A DNA stretch of 64,000 bases from JADGRF01 sp035274465 (GCA_035274465.1 DATEOF010000190.1:124001-188000), one strand, 5' to 3'; numbered from the stretch's first letter, positions 16,511-26,947 are shown. A program made the numbers and translations. Notes: generated from the letters alone by a model not told the origin.

Positions 16511-17050
16511 ACCTCAACGTTCGCTCAGATGCGCACAGGACCTCCATGAACGATCACTCCGCCGATATGCACATGCGCGACTTACTCACTGGGCTCCATG
16601 CAGGCGAGAACCCGCCGCCTGATCTCAGGCAGGCGGTCGGGCGCACCGCCGCGCCAGCAGACGACGATCACGTTGCGCCACAACCGCGTTCGATGCGTCC
16701 CCGCACATTCTCCTGTGAAGGCGATCTGATCGCGTTCTGCTGGTTTCGCTGGCACGGAGGGTGGTGATGCCCGCTGACTTCTTCGCCAATCCTCACCAGT
16801 TCCTCGCCACCGGCAACGAGCGCTCTAGTTCCCGCAAGATCGGCTCTCCGCTCTCACTCAGACTCGGCGACGGCAGATAGCGAATTCACGTTCGGCGAGC
16901 GCGCACGCAAGCACGCGCTGCGCACGGATCTAGCGCGTGCGCGCAACGGCGGCCGCCGGCGGCCGCCAGCGATTCCGCCGATCTTCGATCGCTAACTGGT
17001 TGAAACCACTTACCCAACGCATCGGCACGCCGCTTGAATAACACCGCGCC
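16511..17050. other. Gene-free stretch upstream of comM
   Basis: About 540 bp. An 86-codon plus frame (16507-16767) overlaps the previous stop but has no motif or plausible composition. A GC palindromic run (GGCGGCCGCCGGCGGCCGCC) lies at ~16950. The comM promoter should be here, but no clear -35/-10 pair was recognised. Confidence 0.4.
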
Positions 17051-18589
17051 ATGGTCGCGAAAGTCGAGACCGGGGCGCTCAGTGGCATCGCTGCGTGGGG
17101 CGTCGTCGTCGAGGTGAGTGAGACCCGCGGGTTGCCGGGGTTGGATGTCGTCGGGCAGGCCGAGGCGAGTTTGCGGGAGAGTCGTGCGCGGGTGCTCGCC
17201 GCGTTGCAGAACGGCGGGTTCAAGCTGCCCGAGCGGCGATATCTGATCAACCTGGCGCCGGCAGATCTGCGTAAGTCGGGTAGCTCGTTCGATCTGGCGA
17301 TCGCGATCGCGTTGTTGTCCGCCTGCACGTTGTGCGCGCCGACGTTGTTGTCCAACACGCTAATCCTCGGGGAGCTCTCGCTGGACGGACAGCTGCGATC
17401 CGTGCGCGGTGTGCTCGCGCACTTGCGCGGCGGGCTTCAACGCGGGCTGCGAGCCGCGATCATTCCGGAGTCCGACGCGCGCTGGGCGTCGCTGGTGCCC
17501 AGCCTCGAGGTGTATACCGCGGCCACACTGACGGACGTCGTGCAGTTCCTCAACGGCGGGCAACCGCTGCCGCGCGCCCAACCGGTCGACTGGGCCTCGC
17601 CTGCGGAACCGCGGCGGGATCTGAGTGAGGTGTGCGGGCAGGAAATGGCCAAGCGCGCGCTGGAGATCGCAGCCTGCGGCGGCCACCACTTGCTGATGGT
17701 CGGGCCGCCGGGCACCGGCAAGACCATGTTAGCGAGCCGCCTGCCCGATCTGTTGCCCGAGCCGACTCCGGCGCAGCGGCTGGAGATCGCGACTATCGCC
17801 AGCGTCGGGGCGGTCGCGCGTGCCGACTTGTTCGGCCGGCCATTTCGCGCGCCGCATCACAGCTGTAGCGATGTCGCGCTGATTGGCGGCGGCACGCCCG
17901 TGCGCCCGGGCGAAGTGACCCTGGCGCACGGGGGTGTGCTGTTTCTGGACGAGCTGCCGGAGTTCCGGCGCGGGGCCATCGAGGCCTTGCGCCCGACGAT
18001 GGAAGCCGGGGTCGCGGTCATCGTCCGTGCGCGCGAACGCGTCACGATGCCGGCGCAGCCGTTGATCGTGGCCGCCATGAATCCTTGTCCGTGCGGCTAC
18101 GCCGGTGACAAGAAGCGCATCTGCCGCTGCACGAGTCAGCAGGTGGAGCGCTACCGCGCGCGTATCTCGGGGCCCCTGATCGATCGCTTCGATCTCCACG
18201 TGCAGTTGCCGCCGGTGCCCGTGCAAGCACTCGATCGAGGGGTGTTCGGCGAGAACAGCGAGACGGTTCGGGCGCGCGTCGAGCGTGCGCAGCAGCGCGC
18301 ATTGTCGCGCGGGCCGCGTGACGGGGCGTACACGAGCCCGACGTTCTCGCTGCTCAAGCAGCTGCAACCAGCTGCGCAGTCGCTGCTCCTCCGCAGCGTG
18401 GATGTGCTCGGACTGTCACTGCGCGCGTACGCGAAGGTGCTGCGGGTGTCGCGCACGATCGCCGACCTCGCCGACACCGACGCCATCGCAATCGAGCACG
18501 TGGCCGAGGCGATTCAATATCGGCTGCTCGATCGCGACAACTCCGACGCGCACTGGCCGAGATGTGATGTGCGGGCGCTCCCCGCTTGA
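17051..18589 (+). CDS. comM: ComM/YifB-family AAA+ helicase-like protein
   Basis: 512 residues, the family's normal size. An N-terminal Lon-protease-like S5 domain (SETRGLPGLDVVGQAEAS, LINLAPADLRKSGSSFDL) is followed by a Mg-chelatase-type AAA+ module. This has Walker A GPPGTGKTMLA near residue 218, Walker B VLFLDELPEF, the zinc-type loop MNPCPCGYAGDKKRICRC and a C-terminal arginine-finger/lid region. In naturally competent bacteria ComM is a hexameric branch-migration helicase that extends heteroduplex during transformation. recA begins 1 nt after the stop, suggesting one recombination operon. Two 5' fragments of this gene lie at 3.56 and 7.95 kb. Confidence 0.95.
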   Translation: MVAKVETGALSGIAAWGVVVEVSETRGLPGLDVVGQAEASLRESRARVLAALQNGGFKLPERRYLINLAPADLRKSGSSFDLAIAIALLSACTLCAPTLLSNTLILGELSLDGQLRSVRGVLAHLRGGLQRGLRAAIIPESDARWASLVPSLEVYTAATLTDVVQFLNGGQPLPRAQPVDWASPAEPRRDLSEVCGQEMAKRALEIAACGGHHLLMVGPPGTGKTMLASRLPDLLPEPTPAQRLEIATIASVGAVARADLFGRPFRAPHHSCSDVALIGGGTPVRPGEVTLAHGGVLFLDELPEFRRGAIEALRPTMEAGVAVIVRARERVTMPAQPLIVAAMNPCPCGYAGDKKRICRCTSQQVERYRARISGPLIDRFDLHVQLPPVPVQALDRGVFGENSETVRARVERAQQRALSRGPRDGAYTSPTFSLLKQLQPAAQSLLLRSVDVLGLSLRAYAKVLRVSRTIADLADTDAIAIEHVAEAIQYRLLDRDNSDAHWPRCDVRALPA

Positions 18590-18617
18590 AATGACCACAG
18601 GAGAGATCACCGTGTCC

Positions 18618-19655
<1,038 letters not shown>

Positions 19656-19668
19656 CGACCCACCGGGC

Positions 19669-21636
19669 TCACTGCGGGCCCGCGCACGTCCACTCCGCCC
19701 CCGCGCGCGCCAGGCGCGGCGCGCCGGTGGCGTAGCTCGTCCGCAGCACCAGCCGTAGCTCGATCGCTCCGCCCTCGGGTAGCGACAGCGGGAACGCGGG
19801 CGCGTGCTCCGGGAAGCTGCCCAGCTCGCTGAAGCTGGCAGCGGCGAGGCCGTCGCGGTCCTCGGCCCAACGCACCGCCACGTCGATCGATCCACCCACA
19901 CCGACCTCGGCGATCAAATGCAGAGCCTTCCAACGCGTGCCATTCGGTTGACCGCCGCCGACGTTGTCGCATCCGCCCTCGAACACGTGGCGGATGGTCG
20001 CCTCGCGCACGAACTCCTGGCTGAGGCCGAGACCCGTGAGATCGCCGGCGCCGCGCGGACCTCGTCCTACCGGCACTTGCGCGGTGACTTTGTCCGCCCC
20101 GGGGTCGTAGCGCGTCACCAGACCGCGCCCGTCGGGGCCGCCTTGCGTGCTCACGACCCACAGGCGCCCGCCGCTGTCGGCTGCAATGGCCACCGACTCG
20201 TAGGGCACGACACCGCTGCTCCTCAGCTCGCGCGCTTCGCCGACCTCCAGCGGATCCGCGTCGAGCCGAGCCAGCTGTCCGGACGTGTAGACTACCCAGT
20301 AGGCCTGCGCGGCGCGCGCGATCCCCCGCGGTGATTGCAGGTCGGGTACCTGTACGTCGGACCAGAGCTTTCGCGTCGGGTCGAAGCTCGCCACGTTCTC
20401 ACACCCGAAGCCTGCGAACAGCAAGCCGCCTTCCGGCTCGAGGCACAGGCCCTCGAGTGCATAGCAGGCCAACTGGGTCCGGTACACGTCGACCGTCGCT
20501 GGACTGTGCAACGGGTCCACACGCGCAACCTGGCCGTCGCGGTCGATCAACCACAACTGTCCCCAGGCGTCGAAGGTTCCGGCGTAGGCGGCGAAGCCCG
20601 GCAGCGCTGCAGCCGTCAGCTGCTGGCCGGTCTGGCCGTCGAACGAGACCACGCGCTGCGCGCCCGCCAGCCCGACCCACGGGTTGCCCGCCAGCTCTGC
20701 GTCCGGCGCCTGAGCGCCGTCGATCGCGAGCGCCTGTGCGTCGTCTGCCGGCGCGCCCACGTCGATGTCGAGGAGCCTGCAGTCGTCTCGCGGCAGCACC
20801 TGATCGCCGCCGTGCGAGGTCGTGAGTCCGTCGCCGCCGACATCCAGGCAGCGCGCTTCGTCCCAGGCGAACTTCGAGAGTCTCGCTCGCTCGTCGTTCG
20901 GACGGTCGAGGACCCAGGCATCACCGCGGTGGTCCACCGCGACACGCACGGGGCGCCCGCCGGGTGTCCGATAGCGCGCCACTTCCACGGCGCGATCCGC
21001 GTCGAGCTTGGAGAGTGTGCCCTCGTCCGTGTTGGGTACCCATACGAACCGGCGCTCGCGGGAGGTCTGCTGCAAGGTCAATTCGCCTGCGCTCGTGAGC
21101 GCAAACCCGGGCTCGGCCTCGAATGGCGCCACGGGAGCGCCCCAGACCGCCCCGACGCAGGTCTCGTCGCAACCGCCGCACGGACTGGCGACGTACTCAT
21201 CGACCACGCCATCACAGTCGTCATCCAGTTGGTTGCAGCGCTCGGCGCTGGGTAGCACCGCGCCCTCACACGCGACGAACACGCCGTGCGCGCACTCTGC
21301 GCGGCCCGAGCGGCACACTCCGACGTCCAGCGTGTCCGCCGGCGCCGCATAACAAACATCACCGAGCTCCTCGTAGCAGGGACACCCGGCCAGCGTGGGA
21401 TACTCCGCGCAGCGTTCCGGCATCTCGGTGCAACGCGACGCACGCTTGGGGTCGTGATCATCACAATCCGGCCCGCGCTCGCAGCCCTCGCCGCGTCCAT
21501 CGTTGTCCGCATCGACACATCGCTCGCCACAGCCCGAGAGCGCTGCCCACGCGAGACATGCGATGACGAAGGCCCAGCCCGCCGAAGCAACCGAGGCGGC
21601 GCCTGCGGGCCTCCAGCGATTTGGCCGCGCCTTCAC
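19669..21636 (-). CDS. MopE-like lipoprotein with beta-propeller
   Basis: 655 residues from GTG 21636. A lipoprotein signal (AFVIACLAWAALSGC) is followed by Cys/Asp-rich MopE-type motifs (DADNDGRGEGCERGPDCDDH, CNQLDDDCDGVVDE), which bind metal in related secreted proteins. From residue ~150 to ~530 there are repeated WVPNTDEGTLSKLD, AWVLDRPNDERARL and LWLIDRDGQVARVD strands, a Vgb/NHL-like propeller. The ~300-residue tail has no motif. The frame is open 142 codons further upstream but that part overlaps the divergent SDR gene. A surface-exposed binding or lyase-like function is inferred only from the fold. Confidence 0.8.
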   Translation of the reverse strand: MKARPNRWRPAGAASVASAGWAFVIACLAWAALSGCGERCVDADNDGRGEGCERGPDCDDHDPKRASRCTEMPERCAEYPTLAGCPCYEELGDVCYAAPADTLDVGVCRSGRAECAHGVFVACEGAVLPSAERCNQLDDDCDGVVDEYVASPCGGCDETCVGAVWGAPVAPFEAEPGFALTSAGELTLQQTSRERRFVWVPNTDEGTLSKLDADRAVEVARYRTPGGRPVRVAVDHRGDAWVLDRPNDERARLSKFAWDEARCLDVGGDGLTTSHGGDQVLPRDDCRLLDIDVGAPADDAQALAIDGAQAPDAELAGNPWVGLAGAQRVVSFDGQTGQQLTAAALPGFAAYAGTFDAWGQLWLIDRDGQVARVDPLHSPATVDVYRTQLACYALEGLCLEPEGGLLFAGFGCENVASFDPTRKLWSDVQVPDLQSPRGIARAAQAYWVVYTSGQLARLDADPLEVGEARELRSSGVVPYESVAIAADSGGRLWVVSTQGGPDGRGLVTRYDPGADKVTAQVPVGRGPRGAGDLTGLGLSQEFVREATIRHVFEGGCDNVGGGQPNGTRWKALHLIAEVGVGGSIDVAVRWAEDRDGLAAASFSELGSFPEHAPAFPLSLPEGGAIELRLVLRTSYATGAPRLARAGAEWTCAGPQ

Positions 21637-21720
21637 GAGCTTCCAGCCTAACAAACCGACCGCAAACCGTGGTAACCAGCCCGGCGGCGCGGCATCCTCC
21701 GCACACTCCTCTCTACCGAC

Positions 21721-22800
21721 ATGTCGATTCATCTGATCACGGGTGCAACGGGTTTCGTCGGCTCCGCGCTGCTGGCGCGGCTGCTGCGCGATGGCGAGCA
21801 GGTACGCATCGTGGTGCGTTCTACCGATCACGCGGACCGCTTCCGCGAACAGGTAGAACGCGGAGAACTCGAAGTACGCGTGGCGAGTCTCGGCGATCCG
21901 AACGCCATCGCCGCTGCAGCTGAGGGCGTCGACGTATTGTACCACTGCGCGGCCGAGAACTCCCTCGACGCAGCCCCCGCAGCGGTGTCCTGGGTGAACG
22001 TCGCCGGCACGGAGAATGTGCGCAACGCCGCCCGGCACGCGGGGGTACGGCGCTTGGTGCACGTGTCGTGCACCGACGTGACCCTGTCCAATCGCGATCG
22101 CATGAGCTGGAACGAAGGTCGGCAGCTGGACGGCTTGCCGATCGACGCCTTTTGCCGCTCCAAGCTGCTGGCCGAAGAGCTCGTATTGCCGAGCAGCGGC
22201 AAAGACTTCCAGGCTTGCGCCCTGCGGCCGGCCTGGGTCTGGGGCCCCGGCGATCGACGCACGCTACCGGCCCTGTGTCGCGAGGCAGCGCGCGGCCGCG
22301 TGAGCTTGTGTGGCCCGGGAAACAACCTGCTGCCCACCGTCTACATCGACAACCTGGTCGACGCCTTGATCCTGGCGGGTGAAGCTGACGACGTCGGTGG
22401 TCGTGCTTTCCACGTGCTGGACGGTGAGGCGCTGACTGCGCGCGAGTTCCTGGAGCAACTGTGTCAGGCGGTGGGCCTGGCAGCACCCGCACGCGGTGTG
22501 TACGCGCTCGCATACTCGGCAGCCTGGGTTCGCGAGCGATTCGGCCTACCCGGTCTGCATCGCGCCGACGTCGTCCGCCGCGGACGCAGCGCATTGTTCG
22601 ACGCCGTCGCTGCCGTCCGCGAGCTCGGCTACCAGCCGAGGGTCAGCGTGGAAGAAGGCATGCGTGCGCTCGCCGCCTGGGTACAGGAAGCCGGCGGCCC
22701 CACTGCACTCGCGCAGAACGTGCGCACCCCGACCAGTCAACACGAGGTCGAAGCCTTGATTCGCCTGAGCGAAACCGATGGCGCCACTCCGGCGACATGA
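21721..22800 (+). CDS. Extended SDR (NAD-dependent epimerase/dehydratase family), Tyr replaced
   Basis: 359 residues. Nucleotide-binding TGATGFVGSALLARLL at the N-terminus, VLYHCAAENS, LVHVSCTDVT and ALRPAWVWGPGDRR are those of the 3-beta-HSD/epimerase group. The catalytic YxxxK motif reads F144-C-R-S-K148, so Tyr is replaced by Phe while Lys is kept. That would remove the usual proton donor, suggesting altered chemistry or a binding role. It starts 84 bp from the divergent MopE-like gene; the phosphoesterase gene follows after 18 bp. Confidence 0.85.
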   Translation: MSIHLITGATGFVGSALLARLLRDGEQVRIVVRSTDHADRFREQVERGELEVRVASLGDPNAIAAAAEGVDVLYHCAAENSLDAAPAAVSWVNVAGTENVRNAARHAGVRRLVHVSCTDVTLSNRDRMSWNEGRQLDGLPIDAFCRSKLLAEELVLPSSGKDFQACALRPAWVWGPGDRRTLPALCREAARGRVSLCGPGNNLLPTVYIDNLVDALILAGEADDVGGRAFHVLDGEALTAREFLEQLCQAVGLAAPARGVYALAYSAAWVRERFGLPGLHRADVVRRGRSALFDAVAAVRELGYQPRVSVEEGMRALAAWVQEAGGPTALAQNVRTPTSQHEVEALIRLSETDGATPAT

Positions 22801-22818
22801 CGCAAACTTAACCGAATC

Positions 22819-24087
22819 GTGTCGAAGTCTCGGAATGAGTCGTGGATACCGCTGCCGCGCTTGCTGCTGATGGCTGCAGCGCTCGCGGCTCATCTGACTG
22901 CACCAGGTTGCTACGCCAGCCGGCACAGCTCGACGGATCCTTCTGCAGATCGGCAGAACTCGCGCTTGGCTGGGCGCGCAGCTATTGGCGGCAAGGGCGC
23001 AGCCGATGGTGGACACCCTGGCGACGCCGGACGCCCTGCATCGCAAGCGGGGAATCCCGCCACGGGCGCAGACGCGCAGGCGCCCGCGGGCTCGGCCGGC
23101 ATGAACGCCGATGATCGAGGAAGCGCGGAGCCGGACGGCCCCCTCGCGCCGACGCCGATCATGCCCGAGCCGAACCTGCGCGTGGCGTTCCTCGGTGATC
23201 AGGGCTTGGGGATGGCGGCTCGGGATGTGCTCGAGCTGCTGGCACGCGAGAAGCCGGCACTGGTGGTTCACGCCGGCGATCTCACGTACGGAGAAGGCGA
23301 TCCGGCGCACTGGGAGTCGAACATCGACGAGGTGCTGGGCCGGAACTTCCCGTACCTCGTGGCCATCGGCAATCACGACCTCGACGACTGGGAGGGACCG
23401 CAAGGCTTCGCCGCGCTCCTCTCGGCAAGGCTGGCGCGCACGCCTGGCCTGCGCTGTGACGGGGAGCTCGGCGTGAAGAGCTTGTGCCGCTACCGCGGAC
23501 TCGAGTTGGTGCTCTCGGGGGTCGGCAGCGAGGGCAGCGATCACGCGTGGTATCTGGAGCGAACCCTGGTGCGTCCCGGTGCCGCGATCCGACTGTGCGT
23601 GTGGCACAAGAATCAGCACGACATGCAGGTGGGCGCCAAGAGCGACGAGGCGGGCTGGGGTGCTTATCAGATCTGCGCACGCCACGGCGCGCCGATCATC
23701 ACGGCTCATGAGCACTCGTACTCGCGCACGTTCGCGTTGACTGCGATCGGCGACCGCAAGCGAGGCCACGGCGCGACGGGGCGGCCGGACCTGCTGCAGC
23801 TCGGCCCCGACCGTACGTTCGTCGCGGTCACCGGCCTGGGCGGTCATAGCACCCGTACGCGCACGCTCGATCACGCGATGGACACCTGGTGGGCTTCGAT
23901 CTACGCGAACAACTATCAGATGATGAACGGCGCGCACATGGACAACGTGCCCTACATCGAGTTCGGCGCGCTGTTCATCGACTTCCACGTCGACGGCGAC
24001 CCGCTCAAGGCACGCGCCTACTTCAAGACGACCAAGGACGTGGTCGTCGACAAGTTCGAGCTGCACTTCGCGGATCGCAGCCGCTAG
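22819..24087 (+). CDS. Calcineurin-like metallophosphoesterase, lipoprotein
   Basis: 422 residues. A lipoprotein signal ends at TAPGC; then ~80 residues of Gly/Ala/Asp linker. The phosphoesterase core carries metal-binding blocks in order: FLGDQGLG, VHAGDLTYGEGDP, AIGNHDLDDWEG and ITAHEHSYSRTF. The order fits purple acid phosphatase/calcineurin-type enzymes; the phosphoester is unknown. The usual GH.H block is less clear (CVWHKNQH). GTG start 18 bp after the SDR stop suggests co-transcription. Confidence 0.85.
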   Translation: MSKSRNESWIPLPRLLLMAAALAAHLTAPGCYASRHSSTDPSADRQNSRLAGRAAIGGKGAADGGHPGDAGRPASQAGNPATGADAQAPAGSAGMNADDRGSAEPDGPLAPTPIMPEPNLRVAFLGDQGLGMAARDVLELLAREKPALVVHAGDLTYGEGDPAHWESNIDEVLGRNFPYLVAIGNHDLDDWEGPQGFAALLSARLARTPGLRCDGELGVKSLCRYRGLELVLSGVGSEGSDHAWYLERTLVRPGAAIRLCVWHKNQHDMQVGAKSDEAGWGAYQICARHGAPIITAHEHSYSRTFALTAIGDRKRGHGATGRPDLLQLGPDRTFVAVTGLGGHSTRTRTLDHAMDTWWASIYANNYQMMNGAHMDNVPYIEFGALFIDFHVDGDPLKARAYFKTTKDVVVDKFELHFADRSR

Positions 24088-24093
24088 CCACCG

Positions 24094-24588
24094 CTACTTC
24101 TCCGACGGAGGTCGCGTGCCGTTGAGGTTCATCCGAGCAGTGCAGGTACGCACCGCCGCGCAATCTGCGCTCGTATTGGTGTCCGGTGTGTACGTGATGC
24201 TGCCGCTGAGTGCGTCGTTGCTGATCGTCGCAACCATGTGCGCGTCGATCGTGAATGCGCACGACCCGCTCGAGAGCGAGCGCGTTCCTTGCAGCGTGAG
24301 ATCGAGCTCCGCGCCCGAAACCGAACCTTCGAGGTGAGCGTTGCCGCAGTACACGGTGAGGAAGATCGCGCCGGCGCCACCGACATCGGCCGAGACGCTG
24401 CTGCCGTTCTGCGTCACGGTCAGCGGGATTCCGGAGGTCGATACGCCCTGATTCCAGTTCTCGAGCGGACACGTCGAAGGGCCGTTCGTCACGTTGAGCG
24501 TGTAGCTGCCATGCACGTCTGTCGGCTCCGAGTCGTCACCACATCCCAGCAGAGCCAAGACGGTCACCAGGCAGAGCGAAGGTTTCAT
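24094..24588 (-). CDS. Small lipoprotein, unknown function
   Basis: 164 residues from ATG 24588, with AGGG ten bases upstream; the TTG two codons earlier is less likely. Signal MKPSLCLVTVLALLGCGDD has the modified Cys near residue 16. The mature part is a beta-rich domain (GSYTLNVTNG, IPLTVTQNGSSVSADV, LEGSVSGAELDLTLQG) with three later Cys. This resembles the lipocalin-like barrels often seen in myxobacterial exported proteins. Convergent with the phosphoesterase, 6 bp apart. Confidence 0.75.
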   Translation of the reverse strand: MKPSLCLVTVLALLGCGDDSEPTDVHGSYTLNVTNGPSTCPLENWNQGVSTSGIPLTVTQNGSSVSADVGGAGAIFLTVYCGNAHLEGSVSGAELDLTLQGTRSLSSGSCAFTIDAHMVATISNDALSGSITYTPDTNTSADCAAVRTCTARMNLNGTRPPSEK

Positions 24589-24702
24589 GGTCAACTACCC
24601 TGACAGAGGACGACCGGCCGTGACAAGGGACCGCGATTCCGACAGGGATCGACGCATACGTCAGCGACGCACACCCCGCCCTCGAGTGCCTGGACGACGT
24701 GC

Positions 24703-25446
24703 TTGCGCCCGTGTAGTACAGACGATGCTCATGCATCGCCCTCCCCTCAGCACGCCGCAGCGCGCGTATCGGTTGACATAAGTACTCGGTCACATACGTC
24801 TGCAAGCCCGTGCAGTGCGCTCCGCTTCGCATCGCGGACATGCGTGCTCGCAGTCTTGCTCTGGTCGCTGAGTACCGCGCACGCCAAGGCTTCCGACGCG
24901 ACATATGACAACGCCGGGGACTGGCTGTTGCTCCTCAGCGGCGGCATCACCGGCCTCGTACTGCACGAAGCCGGTCACGTGACGTTCGATTTGATCATGA
25001 ACAACAAGCCGGTGCTGAGGCCGGTCAGCCTCGGTCCGTTGCCGTTCTTCGCGATTGCCCCGACGGGGATCGAGTCCCAGCAAGAGCTCTACACTGCTGC
25101 GATGATGGGCTTCTTCGTCGAGGCCGTGTACACCGAGCTGATCTTCGCGAATCACCCCGACCTGCGCATGCACCACAAGCCGTTCCTCGAAGGCATGCTG
25201 CTGCTACACTTCGCGCTCGACCTCGGCTACGCGATCACCGGGATTGCAGGCATCGGGCCACGCGAGAGTGACGTCAACTCCATGGCCCGCGCCGCAAACC
25301 TCTCGCCCGCGACGGTCGGCACGATGCTGGCGCTGCCGTTGGTCTTCGATCTCCTGCGCTACCTGAACCCCGGGCTCCGGAATCGCGCGCTCTGGGTGGG
25401 TGCGAGCTCGCGCTGGCTGATGTTCGGCGGCGCACTGCTCCTGTGA
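24703..25446 (+). CDS. Membrane protein with HExxH-type metalloprotease motif
   Basis: The C-terminal ~190 residues are well formed: LVLHEAGHVTFDLIMNNK contains HEAGH, a zinc-site motif as in M50-like peptidases. Several hydrophobic segments follow (LLLLSGGITGLV, LLLHFALDLGYAITGIAG, VGTMLALPLVFDLL). No second motif (NxxPxxxLD) of site-2 proteases was found, so activity is uncertain. The start is unclear: only TTG 24703 and GTG 24844 are in frame before the signal-like segment VLAVLLWSLSTAHA, and a TTGACA-like box lies at ~24775. The shorter form of 200 residues may be correct. Confidence 0.65.
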   Translation: MRPCSTDDAHASPSPQHAAARVSVDISTRSHTSASPCSALRFASRTCVLAVLLWSLSTAHAKASDATYDNAGDWLLLLSGGITGLVLHEAGHVTFDLIMNNKPVLRPVSLGPLPFFAIAPTGIESQQELYTAAMMGFFVEAVYTELIFANHPDLRMHHKPFLEGMLLLHFALDLGYAITGIAGIGPRESDVNSMARAANLSPATVGTMLALPLVFDLLRYLNPGLRNRALWVGASSRWLMFGGALLL

Positions 25447-25503
25447 GCACGCCTCCTCGATCGGTCAGTTGACTGGCGCCGGAGCATGCTCTACGGCAGA
25501 TGC

Positions 25504-25965
25504 ATGGTCCCGACGCTGTATGAATGGATGGGCGGGCGGCCAGCCCTCGAGGCGCTACTCACACGCTTCTACCAGCGCGTCCCGCAAGATCCGCTCCTCG
25601 GCCCGGTGTTCGCGCACATGGATCCGCAGCACGCGAGCCATGTGGCCGCCTTCGTGGGCGAGGTCTTCGGTGGCCCGCCGGCCTACAGTCAAGACCACGG
25701 CGGTCACCCGCACATGATCCGCAAGCATCTCGGCCGTGCGCTGACCGAAGCGCAACGGCGGCGCTGGATCGAGCTCCTGCTGGACTGCGCCGAGGAGGAG
25801 CACCTCAAGGACGATCCCGAGTTTCGCTCGGCATTCGTGGCCTACCTCGAGTGGGGCACGCGCCTCGCCGTCATCAATTCGCAACCAGGTGCCGAGGTGA
25901 CCGAGGACGCGCCGATGCCGAAGTGGGGCTGGGGAGAAGCCAAGGGCCCATACACGCCTCCCTAG
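25504..25965 (+). CDS. Group II truncated haemoglobin
   Basis: 153 residues with TrHb2 landmarks: TLYEWMGGRPALEALLTRFYQRV, DPLLGPVFAHM, HVAAFVGEVFGGPPAYS, GGHPHMIRKHLGRALT and RRRWIELLLDCA. His of the HPHMI/KHL region is placed to bind haem. Such globins bind oxygen or detoxify nitric oxide and peroxide. The ATG at 25504 matches family N-termini; an ATG at 25486 has a badly spaced GGAG. The COG0523 GTPase follows 34 bp downstream in the same direction. Confidence 0.9.
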   Translation: MVPTLYEWMGGRPALEALLTRFYQRVPQDPLLGPVFAHMDPQHASHVAAFVGEVFGGPPAYSQDHGGHPHMIRKHLGRALTEAQRRRWIELLLDCAEEEHLKDDPEFRSAFVAYLEWGTRLAVINSQPGAEVTEDAPMPKWGWGEAKGPYTPP

Positions 25966-25999
25966 TGCGAGCACCGCAGGCGCTGTTACGCTCGGCAAC

Positions 26000-26947
26000 G
26001 TGCTCGAAGGCGATGCCCCAGTCCCCGTCACGATCATCACCGGCTTCCTCGGTGCGGGTAAGTCCACGCTCGTGCAGAGATGGCTCGAGGAGTTGCCGCG
26101 ACTCGAGACAGGGTTGATCGTCAATGAGCGAGGTGACGTGGGTATCGATGGAGAGCTGCTCGCTGCTCACGTGACGCGCCTGCGGGAGATCACCGGCGGT
26201 TGCGTGTGTTGCAGCAGTCAGGCGGAGCTGTTGCGCGCCCTGGTGGAGCTTGGCGACGCGCGGCCTGGTCGCATCCTGGTCGAGACTTCGGGTGCAGCCT
26301 CGCCGGCCGGGGTGATCCGTGCCCTCGCAGCGCGCCCGGTGCGCGAGCGACTCGAGCTCGACGGTGTCGTGACCGTGATCGATGCCACCCGCGCGCAGGA
26401 GGTGCTCGCCTTCGACGTCGCAGTCGAGCAACTCGGCTTCGCCGACGTGGTCGTGCTCTCGCACATGGACGAGGCAGACGGTGCAGCACTGGCTTCAGTG
26501 CAGCAGCTGGTGCAACGCCACGCGCCGGCAGCAGTCGTCGTGCACGCGCGGCACGGACGCCTCGACTCCGGCCTTCTCGAGCAGCTCGCGCAGCGCGCCG
26601 AGGCGCTCGAGCTGCCAGCCCAGGGCTCGGCGCATTCGAGTATCGACGCGGTCTCGATGATCCACGACGGTGAGCTCGACGAAGAACGCTTCGCCGACTG
26701 GATGGAAGACACGCTCGGCCTCGTCGAGGCGCGCATCCTGCGAATCAAGGGCATCCTCGCGATGAGAGGTGTGGAGGAACGCGTGATCGTGCAGGGCGTG
26801 AGCCAGGCCGTCGACGTGCAACTCGGCACACCGTGGGCAGGCAGCGCGCGAACGAGCCGGCTCGTGGTGCTCGGTCTGGGGCTGGACGGTCCGGCACTCG
26901 AGGCTGGCTTCCAGCGCTGTGTGGCCGAGCCTAAGCCGAATGCGTGA
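26000..26947 (+). CDS. COG0523-family GTPase (putative metallochaperone)
   Basis: 315 residues. Walker A GFLGAGKSTLVQ, IVNERGDVGIDGELL, the metal-binding CxCC motif in ITGGCVCCSSQAELL and VETSGAASPAGV are diagnostic of the CobW/YjiA/ZNG group, which uses GTP hydrolysis to deliver zinc, cobalt or nickel. The usual NKxD guanine-specificity motif reads LSHMDEAD, so Asn/Lys are not conserved and nucleotide preference may differ. The C-terminal half has VEARILRIKGILAM, typical of the family. Its stop overlaps the convergent flavoprotein gene by 17 nt. Confidence 0.85.
   Translation: MLEGDAPVPVTIITGFLGAGKSTLVQRWLEELPRLETGLIVNERGDVGIDGELLAAHVTRLREITGGCVCCSSQAELLRALVELGDARPGRILVETSGAASPAGVIRALAARPVRERLELDGVVTVIDATRAQEVLAFDVAVEQLGFADVVVLSHMDEADGAALASVQQLVQRHAPAAVVVHARHGRLDSGLLEQLAQRAEALELPAQGSAHSSIDAVSMIHDGELDEERFADWMEDTLGLVEARILRIKGILAMRGVEERVIVQGVSQAVDVQLGTPWAGSARTSRLVVLGLGLDGPALEAGFQRCVAEPKPNA

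Noticed and set aside
18285..18617. Longer N-terminus for RecA
   Set aside because: Out-of-frame part of comM; RecA begins at the conserved KEKLKAIKEAIGSIEKQ.
22546..24066. 506-codon minus-strand frame opposite the SDR and phosphoesterase genes
   Set aside because: Spans two well-supported genes on the other strand and shows no domain.
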